Assembly: GCA_019925105.1 (NCBI GenBank)
Contig: JAHGAU010000019.1
Coordinates: forward strand, 930,001-994,000
DNA length: 64,000 bases
Direction of reading: 5' to 3'
From: Niebla homalea
Taxonomy: Eukaryota > Ascomycota > Lecanoromycetes > Lecanorales > Ramalinaceae
Shown here: positions 28,057 through 40,900 of the stretch, one piece after another
Layout: every line of letters begins with the position of its first letter
Position numbering within the stretch: the stretch's first letter is position 1
Notes under the pieces: model-generated
What the model was told of the DNA's origin: nothing
The model's database searches: none
The model's input: only the letters and a program-made list of their open reading frames with translations
Made by a program: the position numbers and the translations under genes

Positions 28057-31000
28057 ACTTATTAATAATTAACGTTATCTCTACGCCGGCGCTATAATAA
28101 TATGCTATATTATTACGTTGAAAGAAATTATTAAGCCTTAATAAAAAACCTTAATAACGGCCTTAATATACGTTATTTATAAGCTATAGTTTAACCAGCA
28201 TAAAGCAAAATAAATATTACTTTATTTTAAATAAAAATAATATTTTAATTTTTTCTAAACTCTTTAAGAATTGATTATATTTTTAATTTACTTATTAAAA
28301 TAATACTTAAATATTTAGATTATAACGTTATATTTTATATATATATTTTTATTAATCCCGTTAATGTATTATTAACAGAGTTAATTTAATATTTTAATTC
28401 TTTTTCTTTACTAAGAAAAAGGCTAAATATTATCGTTATAATAAATATTCGATTAACTTAATAAACTTTAAAATAAGAAAACGATATTTATTTTTTCATT
28501 AAGAATTTTTTTATTATAATTAAGTAAATTAAGGTGGTAAAATATTACTATAATATTATAATTTAATAAGTTTAACTTTCAAAGTTATAATATAAAATTA
28601 ACAGATTTAAGGTTAAGAATTATATTTATTAAGAGTATATATTTAACCGCGTTAACGCGTAATAAAAAAGTTTACGCTTTAAGATTATTCCCTGGGTTAA
28701 CTTTATTATAGACCTTCATATTAATAATATACCGCCGGTAACTTTTATTTTACTTTATAAAAATAAGCTTTTTTATCCGGAAAGGCTTAAAAAATCTTAA
28801 AATAAATTTAAAAATAAATACCAAATATAGTTTATTAACTTAAATAAATAATTTATATTTTATTTTAAGTACTTCTTTATTAAGAGAAAAAAGGTAATCT
28901 TTTATTTAAAATTTATCCTTTATAAAATTTTTAACTTATTAAATAAGAAAATTAATAAAAAAAATTATTAAGAACTTAAGAAGAAGCTTTTAAACTTAAT
29001 AATTAATCCAGAAAAGCGTTAACTCTTTTATTATAACCGTTTTAAGGATATTAAGTAATACTTGAACTCAAAAATAACGTAATTCTATAATACTTTAAAG
29101 ATTATAATAAAAGACTTTTTAAGATTATTAAATAAATTTTATATTTAAATATTTTTTATAAAGCTTTTATTGGAGCTTAAAATTAAAATTATTATAACTT
29201 ATAAGGTATTAAAAACTTAAAATAATATTATAATAACGGCAATTCTATTAAAAAATAACTCAAAGCGTATTATTAATAATAATTAAAAAGTTAATAAGGG
29301 TAAGTCCCTTAAAAATAAAATATTTAAATTTAATTCCGATAATTTTCAAACCGATATATACTTTTATTAAAAATAATTTTTATAGATAAAAACGTAAAAT
29401 TATATGTAAAAGTTTCAATGTCGTTTTTAGAGTAAATAAATACGTCAAATATTATATATATTATAAAAAAGTTTCTTATATATTTAATTGCTTTACCGTT
29501 TTATAGAATAAAATCTTAATAGTAGACGTAAAATCCTATAAAAAAATAATATATTAAAAAAAATTAAAGCTTTAATAATACCTTAAAGTCGGAGTTAATA
29601 AAAAGATAATTAAAAATATATCCGGCTTTTATTATTAAGGGTTAAATAGATTTTCAAAATAATCCTTAATTATTGAATATATTAATTAATATTAAAGCTT
29701 AAATAAATTTAATTTTATAACTATATCTAATTTAATAAAATTTATAATTAACTTTTACCGTCTTATTATAAATAGTTTTTCTTAATAATAAATAAATCTT
29801 TTATTATAAAGTTTATTGTATATAATATTATTTAATTAAAAATTAAAAATAATAAAAATAATATAAAATATTCTTTTATATTATTAATTAAACAGGTTTG
29901 AATATAATTTTAAGTTTATTAATTTTATATACTTTATAAATAACGATTAATCCGGTAACGGAAAAATAATATTTTAAAGTTAATTTTTATAAATTATAAA
30001 TTAATAATATTAATGACTTTAATTAAAGTTTAACGGAAATTAATAAAGTTTTTATAATTATTTATATAAACGTAATAACAAAATACTTAAAAATATTATA
30101 AATCGTTTAAAACAATTTAATATATATAAATATTATAAAAGATTCTATTAACCGGAGCGTTTTAAAAAGTTAAATAAATATATAAATATTTTTCTCAATA
30201 ATATAGTTAATACTTTATTTAAATTAAAATTAAAAAACTATATTATTAACTTAAATAATAAGAAATTATTATATAATTTTTTATATAATTTATCTTAAAT
30301 AAAGTTAACGCAGCTTTAACGGTATTTAAAGGATATTATCATTTAAGGTTAAATTTATTATTTAACGTCGTTTATAAATGCTTTAATTTTTCTTATATTT
30401 AAAAAGAATAACGGCTTTTATTCTTATATTAATTAATATAAGTTAAATACGGTTATAATTAAAAATTAATATTTATTACCCTTAATTATTAAGACTTTCG
30501 ATTGGTTCAATAACTTTAAACCGTTTATAAAGTTAAATTTTAAGTACATTGATTATTAATTATAAATTAAGCCCGGTAATAAATAAAAAACGGCGTTCCG
30601 TATATATTATAATTACTTTAAGTATTTTATTATATTATTTAAGTTAATTAATATTTTAATAACCTTTTAAGCTTTTATTAATTATGCTTTTATTAACTTT
30701 ATTACTATAACTTATATAATTTATTTAAATAATGTTTTAAAATTTAATAAAAATCCGGCGGATTACTAACGTTATATTTAATAAATCCTTAAGCAATTTT
30801 ATTAATTTTAATTTTTATTAGTTTTTAAAAATGTTAATTTAATATTATTTAAATAAAGTTTTTAAAATTTATTATTTCTATTAAGGGGATTCCAATAGAT
30901 TAAGAGCGTATTTAAATTACTGAAGATTAATTTACCCTGAAAACTTACCGGGAAAAACAGGTTTTTTTAAGCTTTATAAATTTTTATTATCGTTTTATTT

Positions 31001-31208
31001 ATAAATACTTAAGGATAATTAAGCCTTTAATTAATTTACTTAAGGGTAATAAGGAAAAGAAAAAGGGTACCCGTTAAAATATAATAATACGGCAGATACG
31101 GCGTTCCGCCGGCTCCGTAAGACTTTTATTAACGCGTTATTATTCCGCCATTTTAACTTAAAACGGGGGGTATAAGTAGAGATTAATTTATCTAATTTTA
31201 TTATTATA
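28057..31208 (+). repeat. R2 repeat copy II, segment 1 of 2
   Basis: Second copy of the R2 repeat, starting near ATTAATAATTAACGTTATC, similar to the start of copy III at 46,604. It gives the uninterrupted version of both LINE insertion sites in copy I (near 29,815 and 34,525). It is interrupted at 31,208 by an LTR element with TTATA duplications. Frames are closed throughout. No family-diagnostic protein motif could be read with confidence. Confidence 0.68.
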
Positions 31209-31381
31209 TGTCAGGGTACTGGAGTAGGTAGGTCCTAGTAATGAATAAATAATAGCTATGGAGGTTGCTATAATACAGGTGGTGCATGCAAGTAAGGTGT
31301 GTACGCCAAGACCCCCCGGGAGCTAGTCCTCATGGGGCAAGTAGGCCGAGTATGGGAGCAAGGCCACTTGGAACCATGATA
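31209..31381. repeat. LTR (left) of the gag-bearing element
   Basis: 173 bp, starting TGTCAGGG and ending CATGATA (RIP form of CATGACA). GC content is much higher than the surroundings. It is nearly identical to 33,355-33,527. Confidence 0.88.
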
Positions 31382-32222
31382 TAATCCCCCCTTCGATGAC
31401 GGCGAGCTTTTATAAGTTAATTATCTTATTTATTTATCTCCGGGGTTAAGGATACCGTAGATATAACGATAACGAGGTAATATTAACTACCTTAAGGTAT
31501 TATAGTAACTTATATAAGAGCCGAGTAAATCGTATATTAAAAAAAAAATCACGTTTATACCAGTATAAACGTAAAAAAACCGAGAAAAAATCGACGGAAA
31601 TTAAGTTAATTAATATATTCTCCGATAAATAGCCGGGTCGTATACTTTTTAACTGAAAAAAGGCTTAATATAAAATAAGTAATTATTATTATTATTATTA
31701 TAGTCTTTTATTAAAGAATTAAATATTATTAAAGTAAACTTACTTATTAACAGATTCTTTAAGTATTATAATTAAATAATTTCTTTAAAGTATATATTAT
31801 ATACTTTAATACTAAGTATCTAGGATTTCCCTGGCCTTTATATATAAGAACGGAATAAAACCTTTATAGGATATATCGGTATAAGTAAATAAATATTCTG
31901 GCTTTAAATATTTAATATAAAGTTTACGATATAGGACTTTATCCTTAAAGTAATTAAAGTAAATAATTCTAAATTTATCTTTAATAATTTCCTTAAAATC
32001 ATTATCCGGTAACGTTTATATCGATATTATTAAAAATTTAAAGCTCTTAACTTAACGTATATTAAAATCATATTAACGTAAACGACTAATAAATTAATAA
32101 TATAATATAAGAGTAAAGCCGTTTATAATTTAATAATAAAGCTTTAAAATAAAGAACTTACGTAAGGTTAAGATTTTATAAAGTTTAAAATAACTTAAAA
32201 GCGTAATTATAATTAAGAATTA

Positions 32223-32468
32223 AATATAAAATTTATTAAAAGTTTTATCTTTCTTACCTTTCTTACTTATATTAAAGTCCGGTAAATATAGTTGAATATT
32301 ATAAATACTCGCTTTATTATATTTATTAAATATCTTATTTAAATCGTTAATTATATCCTTAATAATAAGATAAAGGTTATTACTAAATAGATTTATTCTT
32401 ACTTTAAGTAAATCAAATGCGTTGTCTCTATAGTAATCTTGTATATAGTCTATTTTATCCGCTTCAGA
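32223..32468 (-). pseudogene. Gag fragment of the LTR element (82 open codons)
   Basis: Read on the minus strand from 32,468 to the TAA at 32,222, 82 codons are open and run SEADKIDYIQDYYRDNAFDL at the start. The pattern (D-K-I-x-Y-x-x-D-x-x-R-D-x-A-F-D, then N-L-Y ... I-I-N-D-L-N-K-I-F, then P-D-F) fits the capsid region of fungal LTR-retrotransposon gag proteins as I know them: a structured N-terminal helix region, an 'NPY' region and a DPEFG-like motif. Upstream and downstream the frame continues but is broken by TAA codons typical of RIP. It is a dead fragment; the family call is by pattern recognition, without a search. Confidence 0.6.
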
Positions 32469-33354
32469 CGTAAAGAGAACCGTATTTTAACGGAATTTTA
32501 AGTTAAAATATAATCTCCAGTTATTTTATTACTTTTTTTAATTACGGAATAATAGTATATTTAGGTATTTCTTATTTACTCCTTATACAGGAACGTAAGC
32601 TCCTTATAAAGGGTTAAATTATAGGGTCCGGGGAATATATAAAGTAGATAATTTTTTAATCTTTAGAATTAAGGCTTTAATACCGGTAACGACGTCTTTA
32701 TCGTTTAAATTATAAATATTTTATATACCCTTCTCTTTAATAATTTTAATAATAATAAGTTTTTTAAGCTTTATAACTTAAATAATAAGCTTTACGTTTT
32801 AAACGGTAAGCTTTTTATTTTAAGACTTAAGTTCTTTATTATTATTTCGGTAAATATTTTAAAATCTATAAAGATAAATAAGTATAATATTAAATTATTA
32901 ATTTATCGAATTTAATTAAGATTATAAATCCGTATTCACAATAATAAAGTTCTAGATTTATTAATGTAAATTTCTTAATAGTAAAAGTAAAGCGGTATCG
33001 TCCCCTTTTAAATTTGAATTATAATTTAGGTTACTTATAGTATAAATTTAAGTATTAATTTAAATATTATAATATAAATATTAAGGTAATAAAATAAGGT
33101 AAGAGTCTTTATAATTTCTTATTAAACGGTTTACGTTTTTAATAATAGCTTAATAATATTAAGACGTCTTAATTAGTAAGGATAGTATAATATTGTTATC
33201 GTTTAGGGTAATATAATATAAATAGGGTAAAAGGCTCTATAGTCTTTTATTAAGTAACTTAAATTCAATAACAGCCCGGTTAATCCTAGCGATAAGAAAC
33301 CCGGGTTCTTAATAATTACGGTAACGTTATAATTAATATAGATAATTATTATTA

Positions 33355-33527
33355 TATTAGGGTACTAGAATAAGTAGGTCCTAGTAATAAATGAATAATA
33401 GCTATAGAGGTTGCTATGATACAGGTGGTATATATAAGTAAAATATATGCGCTAAGACCCCCCGGGAGCTAGTCCTCATGGGGCAAGTAGGCCGAGCATG
33501 GGAGCAAGGCCACTTGGAACCATGACA
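33355..33527. repeat. LTR (right) of the gag-bearing element
   Basis: 173 bp, the same length as the left repeat. It begins TATTAGGG (from TGTCAGGG by C to T and G to A) and ends CATGACA. It is followed by the TTATA duplication. Confidence 0.88.
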
Positions 33528-34870
33528 TTATAAGTATTTTATCTTAATAGTTTAAGGAAAGTTATTAACGCTTAATTACATATTAATCCAGAAAAATAAA
33601 TTTTATTGAATAAAATTATAAAACGTATAATTAAAAGCTTCTTATAATTATTATAACGTTAAATTAATAGAACTATTTAAATATAAATCAATTATAATAA
33701 CCTCCGGGAATTTATAAAGTAACCGGTATTAAGTTTACGTTAAGCTAAATAAGCCTTAAAGGTTATAAACTATAACTTTAAAGTATTTTATTATTAAAAT
33801 AAAATAAACTTTATTAATCCTTTATTAAGACGTTTAAATTATAAAAAAGTTTTATTTTTTAATATTATTTTATTATTTATTTTATAAAATAAGTTTATAT
33901 TTTAATCCGATAAATTAACGGAGCGCCAGCGGATGGCGGTTATTAGTTATTAATCATTATTTACTTTAAAAAAGATTTAAATAATTATTTTATAAAAAAA
34001 GATTTAATAATTATTTAAAGGGCCTTATAAAGAATTTAGGCCGATTAAGCTACTTATTAAGGATTTATAGATTAACGATATATTTATAGATAAAATTAAA
34101 AACGATAACGTAACGTTAATATATTCTTATTAAAATTATAATAAAGCTTGAAACCTTAATCCGAATAACTTTATTATTTATAAAAGTTATATATATATCC
34201 TTCGGAATAAAGTGATTAAAGAAAAGTTAATTAATAAGTATTATAATAACCTATTAATAAGCTACTTTAAAGTTAATAAAACTTATAAGTTTTTAGCCCG
34301 TAAATATTATTAAAACGGGTCGTAGGCTTAAGTTAATAATTATATTAAAATATACGATATTTATTAAAGGATTAAAATATTATATTATTACCTTTATAAT
34401 AAATTTACTTTATTCTCTTAACCGGTTATATTATAAAAAGAATTTAATTTACACTTTATTATTAATTTACTTATAAGTAAGATTAAAAATAGCGATTATA
34501 ATTTAATTTTTATAATCGTAAATAAATATATAAAAATATATAAATATTTCCTTATTATAAAATAAATCGATACCGTTATATTAATAAATTTTTTCTTTAA
34601 AGAAGGTATAATACGGTATAATATACCGGTTAAAATCGTAATCAATTAAGGATCTTTATTTATTAATAAACTCTAAAGATTAATATATTATTACGTAAAG
34701 ATAAAGCGTAAGTTAAATGTTATTATTTTATCCGTAAACGGATAATTAAATAAAGCGTTAAAATTAAAATTTTAAATAATATTTAAGGATTTTTACTAAC
34801 TTTAAACAAATAAATTAAGTAAAATTATTCTTTGTAGTTGAATTTATTTATATAAACTTGGAATACTTAA
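33528..34870 (+). repeat. R2 repeat copy II, segment 2 of 2
   Basis: Continuation of R2-II after the LTR element, aligning with 9,170-10,203 and then 27,720-28,056 of copy I. It ends near 34,870, where similarity to copy I stops (shared TTAACTT). Confidence 0.66.
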
Positions 34871-37410
34871 CTTTAAATTATAGTTTTTTTATAATGATAT
34901 ATAATTATAATTTAAATATTTATTTTAAACTTAAGGATAAACTTATAGAAAAAGAGATATTTATAATAAAAGATAAGGTTAAATTATTATATAAAATATA
35001 ATTAATATGAATAAATCAATAACGCTATATTATTAAATTAACTTAAAAGACGTATAATAAGAAATATAGATTAAAGTTATATAATATTAATAGTTTAATA
35101 ATATTAAATATTAAGAACCTTAAATTAAAATAATTGAATAAAAAGCTTATACCCCGATTTATAGAATTTTTCAGAATTAATAATAAAGTTAAGACGTAAA
35201 TATACTACCTATTCCTCTTTATTGTTTATTAAATTTATTTTATTATTTATATTTCTTTTTTAAAGCCTTATTATACTCGTATTAACGATTAAACAACGGA
35301 AGCTATAATATAAATATCCGAATTAATTAATAATAAAAAAGAATAAATAATTAAAGAAATTATTAATAAAATTAAAAGTAAAAAAAGCGTTTAATATTAA
35401 ATTAAATTAATTAATTAAAACCCTAAATATAATTAAGAAGTACCGGAAACGGACTTAAATATTCTTAAAAACTATAAGAATAATATGATGAAATAATATA
35501 AAGTAAAAAAACACGTAAATAAGGTTATAACGTTATAGTAACGGAAGTTATATATATAGTTAATAATTATACATATAATTAATATTATAACTACTTAATC
35601 TCGATACGTTATTTTACCGTAAGATTATTAGAGTTTAAACTTTAATTAATAACTTTATTTATTACGGATATTATACGTAGGGATAAGTTAACGTTACGGA
35701 AACGATTATCTTTTTTATAATATTATACTTAATAAGAGTTGCTTTAATAATAGTTACGATAATATTAAAAAAGGTAAAGAAATATAAACGTTAAATCATA
35801 AGCGCTTAACGTATTATTAAGTAAATATTAAGTAAATAAAGTTAAAAAAAATAAAGTTATTAAGGGTAATAAAAGGTGTATAAATATGATTATTAAGTTT
35901 ACCTTAACGTATCGGTAACTTTAATAATATCGTCCGTTTTATTACTTTTTAATAATATATAGATTAGAAGCGCTTAACGTTTAACGTTATTAACTTTAAC
36001 GTTTAATATTAAACTTTAATAATCTTAACGTATAAAAATAAAAAAATAATTTATAACTTTATATTAATATAAGTTTTCTCCTTTTATAAATAGATTAATG
36101 AGGTTAAAAATAAATATAAAAATTTCGTACCTTTTTTTTCTTTTTCCTTTTTTTTTCCGTTTTCCTTTTTGCCTTAATTTCAAGCTTTTCCTTAACGTTA
36201 TTTACCGGAAAGGTTCTTTAACTTAATTTTAAGGTATTAATCTAAAAAGTTAAGGTCGATTTTTTTAACGGTATTATTAAAGAGGATATAATCTCTTTTT
36301 CCTTTTTTTTTTTTTTTTTAAATAAGTTAAAATCTATATCTTCCTTTTTTTTATTTTTTAAATTACCGGATATTATAAGTTCAGGGTCTTATTTTTTTAC
36401 CCCAGATATAATGTCGGGAAATAAGGAATAACTCCCCGATAGAATTGACTTTTATAAAAACCTAAACCCCCCGTATTAAGCCGATTTAATTGTTAAACGT
36501 TAACGTTATTATTTAGTTATTAGATTATTATTTACTTATTTATTTTTTAAGCCGGATATTTTCTTTTTCCGCCGTTTTAACGTAGGTAATAAGCGTTTCT
36601 TTCTTAATTTAAAGGATTAATATTTCCCTTTTAACTTTTAAAGTAATTTAATAAAGCGTATACTCCGTCCGATTAATGGTAATTAACGTTTAATTAATAT
36701 TTAACCAAAAAACTTTAAAATCCTAAAGGATTTTATTACGTTCCCGTACGTACCGGGCTTACGTTTTAATAGATTATATATTAATTAATCAATATTTATA
36801 TATTTATTAAATTACCCGGGACTATAAATAATCCGGGAACTATATATATATTAAAGTAATAACGGTCCAATAACGTTAAAGATATTTACGGAGAAATAAC
36901 GGGAAGGGTATCGTTTATTATAATATTTACGGTAAAATAAAGGGCCCCGCCGATATAAAAATTTATTTTATAAAAAGCAGATTAAATAAAGTATTATTAT
37001 ATATATTATTAATAATCTATTTACGCTTACGTTAACGATATATCGTTATATATATACCTCATAGTTTGAAGATTAAAGTTAAATTATATGTTTTATTAAT
37101 AAATAAAAACAAGCGGATTATTAATATAAATAAAACGTTTAAATACCGTTAACGTTATTTACTTTAATAATAATAATAATAACGAAAGAATAAATGATAT
37201 ATATATTAACTTATAAATACTTCTATATACTTTTACTATATTATATTTATGAAAGCATTTAAAATTATTAAAGAAAAAAGAAAAGAAGTTTAAAATAATA
37301 TAAAAGTTTTATTATAATTATATATTATTTTTATAATAATATTTACTTTTATTACAACGTAATAAATTAATAATAACGCTTTAAGCAATTAATAATTAAT
37401 ATTATAAATA
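34871..37410. other. Unassigned AT-rich repeat relics
   Basis: About 2.5 kb of RIP-type sequence with no recognisable gene or element boundary. It contains long pyrimidine runs on the + strand (about 36,130-36,175 and 36,289-36,320) and a few CG-rich patches (CCCGTACGTACCGGG near 36,752; ACCCGGGACTATAAATAATCCGGG near 36,813, a small inverted repeat). It is probably older transposon debris. Confidence 0.5.
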
Positions 37411-37863
37411 CTCCCCCAACCGGTACGGGATAAATCCCGCGGGATAGGTACGGTATAGGTACGGGACCGGTACGGGATAGGGAAAGGGTACCCTTATCCC
37501 GTACCGGTGGCAACGGTATGGGACCGGTACGGGACCGGGGGCTGCCAAGATACCGTTTTACTATTTATAGTATAAATGATATATACCTTAAAATACCTTA
37601 AAATTAATAGAAAAAAATCCAAAAATTCGATATTGGCAGTGAATATTTCTCCTAAATAAGCTTAGCGGCTCGCTTAATATTAAAAATAGTATATTTTTTA
37701 CTAAAAATAAGGATAATATTTTTGTCACCGGGATCTTGGCATTTCCCGGTCCCATACCGGCGGTATAGGGACGGTACGGGAACGGGAAATACCCTTATAC
37801 CGTACCGGCCGGTATGGGAAGACCATAATCAAATCCCGTCCCATACCGTCCCGGTTGGGGGAG
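37411..37863. mobile_element. Fold-back MITE, 453 bp, with ~135-bp inverted arms
   Basis: Terminal inverted repeats start CTCCCCCAACCGG (37,411-37,423) and end CCGGTTGGGGGAG (37,851-37,863), flanked by TA on both sides (37,409-37,410 and 37,864-37,865). The complementarity continues imperfectly inward to TGCCAAGAT (37,543-37,551) and ATCTTGGCA (37,733-37,741), giving arms of about 141 and 131 bp around a 181-bp AT-rich centre. Both arms are packed with GGTACGGGA-type repeats, a plausible transposase-binding array. It is not RIP-mutated. No transposase is encoded; a short ORF overlapping the right arm is fortuitous. TA flanks favour a Tc1/mariner-type origin, but hAT-type origin is not excluded. 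Confidence 0.82.
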
Positions 37864-37988
37864 TAATTATAAAGACTCTTTTCTTATTTACCTTCTTTTA
37901 TTAGGTTTTATAAAAAGGTTTTTAATAAACTTTATAAATTATATTAATTACTTATTAACGTAAGGTACACTTATTATATTATTATTGG
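37864..37988. other. Unassigned target DNA left of LINE copy D
   Basis: Short AT-rich stretch between the MITE and LINE copy D. It ends in ATATTATTATTGG (37,976-37,988), which recurs at 46,431-46,443 after copy D. Confidence 0.6.
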
Positions 37989-40900
37989 GACAGGAATAAA
38001 ATTATTATTACGAAAGAAAAAAGGAGAGATGGCGACGAACAAAGGGACCCCAGAGGTCCAAAGCGATACGTATACGTATAGCTTTCGTAATAGTGAAAAA
38101 AGTATATTAAATACGATAAGTAAAAGTAACGTAATAATTAAGAATAAGGTAATAAACGGGTAAGTAACCTATATTAATAGAAATAATAATAACGGGTACG
38201 GGTAATATAATAATAATAAGCCGGATAACGTTTAAAATAAATAAGGGAATTAAGGTTAATAAAATATATATATCAAAATATATAAAACGTATCATAATAA
38301 TAAAGAGGTAATAAGTAAATAAAAGGGTAGGAAGGCCGGTATAATATTAATAACGAAGGGTATAGGCGGGGGGAAAAGGCAGGAAAACCGTAATAAAAAT
38401 ATTATTAAGGGTAGATAAAAAGGAAATAAAATTAATAAGGAAAATAGGACCTTAAGGGATTAAAGGTAAGGGGCGGAGACGGTATATAGCCCGGTAAATA
38501 AGGGTAAGAAAACGGTAAAGGAGGCGGTAAAAACCCTAAAAGGACTTTTTACGGTAGAATAAAAGGATATTACGTTAAAAACCTAATTAATACTATAGAT
38601 TAAATTAAAAAGTATAAGGGACTTTTATATAAAAATAGGGGTAAAACTAAAGGAGGTAGAACGCTTACGGAACTTTTAAGGGGCGGGAATAAAAGCGTTA
38701 ATAAAAAATAAAAACGGTAACCTAAAGTTAAAGATATAAAATAAAAGTATAAAAGCGGTAGCCCCTTAAAAATGAAAAAAAGCTGAACGATAAAGGTAAT
38801 AAAAAGGGTATTTACAACAAAAAATAAAAAGATAATAAAAAAGAAAATAGTTATATTAAGGAAAGTAAGGATAATAACGGTCCGTTTATTTAATAATAAA
38901 AAGAAGAATATAATTACGGAAATAAACCTATTATAATTAATAAAAGTTTTTAAGGTAATAACGGAATTATTAATAGAATAAATTATCATAATATATAAAT
39001 TATAAAGTAAAAATATCCTCTTTAATATAGCGTTTTTAAAAAATAAAAAAAGCTTAAAAAAGTTTAAAACTTAAATTAATAAAAAAAAAGTATAAGTTAA
39101 TTAAAGTTTTAAAATAATTATTTACCATTATAATAAATAAGATATACCTATTATATTTTATAAAAACCGAGAAAAAGGTTACGTTAAAAAATATAAAAAG
39201 GGAGAATACGGTTCTTTACCTAGGGTTTAAGATCATTAATTATAGGCTTTTTTTAATAATAAAAAGACTTAATTTTTTAAGATATATAAAGAGGTATTTT
39301 ACCGTTATATTAAACGTAATATTAATAAAGATATATAATAATATCTTAAATAAAAAGATTATTAAAGGGGGATCCCTTAAAATAAGTTAATTATAAAATA
39401 AGGTAGCGGATATTTATTAATATTTTAAATATTAAGACTATAAATATATTATTATAAAATACTTTAATATTATAAAGTATATAATTTACGTTAAGGGTTA
39501 TAATACTTATAAATATATAAAGTTAATAATTAAAGGGCTTATAAAAAATATATTTAAATACGTTATATAAAATAAGGAAGGATACTTAGTATAAGATTCT
39601 AAATATATAATAAGAACCAGGGAGATTAAACGTAAAAAGACCCGGATAACCGCGAAAATCCAATAATATAATACGTACGGAATTAATTTAATAAGTTAAT
39701 TAAAAGTAATTTTAAAACGTAAATTTAATTAATTAAATAATAAAAGGTAAATAACGGTAACGGATAAAGTAAAAAAAGAAAAAGCTTTTTATAATCCTGA
39801 TTTTAAGAATTAATTATCCTATATTTTTAATAATAATTAGGAAAATATTAAATTAAAAAACGTTTAACTTTAATAAAAGTCCGTAACCCAAATGGGTATA
39901 AATAAGGGAGCTTTTATAAAGGTTAATATATAATATATTAACGCTTTTAAGAATAATATAATATAACGTTTATAATAAGGGAATTAAAACGGTAATATTA
40001 ATATTTAAGTTTAAAAAAGTTAAGGACGTTAATATTATAATAATATAAAAATTATTTTATAACTTATATATATATTTATTTATTAACCCGAAAAAAAGGT
40101 TTTATTTAACCTTTAAGGGGGATAAGATAATCAAAATATACTTCTTTATAAATAAGTAACTTAACGTAAATAACTGGGATATTACTTATTACGGTAGAAA
40201 CCTTTATATATTCCGTATTACGAAAGAAAAGGACTTAAAAGACGACCTTAATATTTATAACGCGTATAATCCGCCGTTAATTAATAAGGAAAAATCGTTT
40301 ATAATACCGTTATTTAAAAAGGTTTTAATTACCTTAAATAAATATATATTACTTAAAGATTTTAACTTATATTATTATATATAGAATAAAGAAAAGCGTA
40401 TAATAAATTATATTAAATTAAACGACCTATTAATAATTATTACTTAAATTAACTTCTTATTACTGATATTATAAGAAATTATTACGTAAAAAAATTATAA
40501 ATTTAAAATAATAATTAATTTAACTTTTAATACGGAAGGGATTATTAACGTAATTATAATATATAAACCACGAAAAGACTTAAAATATAACTTAAATTAT
40601 ATACCGATATAAATAACCTTAAATTAAACCGTTAATATAACTTTATTATTACCGGTAAAAAAAACGTAGAAAACGGTTAAAAAAGCAGAAATTTATATAA
40701 AAACAGAAAAAATAATAATATAATTTACGGACCTCCCTTAATTAAATAATAGAAACCGGATGAACTTTTTTTATAAAGTAAATAATAAAAGTATTAAATA
40801 AGGTAATTAATAAAATAATCCCGATAATAAAATCCTTTTAAAAAGTTAAAACCTACCAAAATAAAAAGTATATAACCGCGATTATAAAAGTGAAAAGGCT

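Larger units (their letters stand above)
31209..33527 (-). mobile_element. Gag-bearing short LTR retroelement, 2.3 kb
   Basis: Two 173-bp direct repeats (31,209-31,381 and 33,355-33,527) with TGTCA...TGACA ends, the second copy starting TATTA and the first ending TGATA by RIP-type changes. They enclose 1,973 bp, and perfect 5-bp target duplications TTATA lie at 31,204-31,208 and 33,528-33,532. The internal part is less mutated than the surrounding R2. On the minus strand it retains a gag-like stretch (32,223-32,468). At this length there is no room for a full pol, so the element was probably non-autonomous. No clear primer-binding site was found. Confidence 0.85.

Noticed and set aside
27712..34870. 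Similar 340-bp sequences at 27,712 and 34,530 read as LTRs of R2
   Set aside because: R2-I and R2-III have no such sequence at their 5' ends. Both sequences are explained as 3' ends of two adjacent R2 copies.
37430..37540. CRISPR-like array of GGTACGGGA units
   Set aside because: Units are short, irregular and without uniform spacers; they belong to a fold-back transposon in a eukaryotic genome.
37722..37904. 60-codon ORF over the MITE right arm
   Set aside because: It consists of translated inverted-repeat GGTACGGG units and crosses the element end; no independent support.
38600..38989. 129-codon minus-strand ORF (also 20,980-21,198 and 38,107-38,295)
   Set aside because: Antisense to the LINE first ORF. 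The Leu/Phe/Ile-rich translation comes from AT bias, and the absence of stops reflects the purine-rich + strand.
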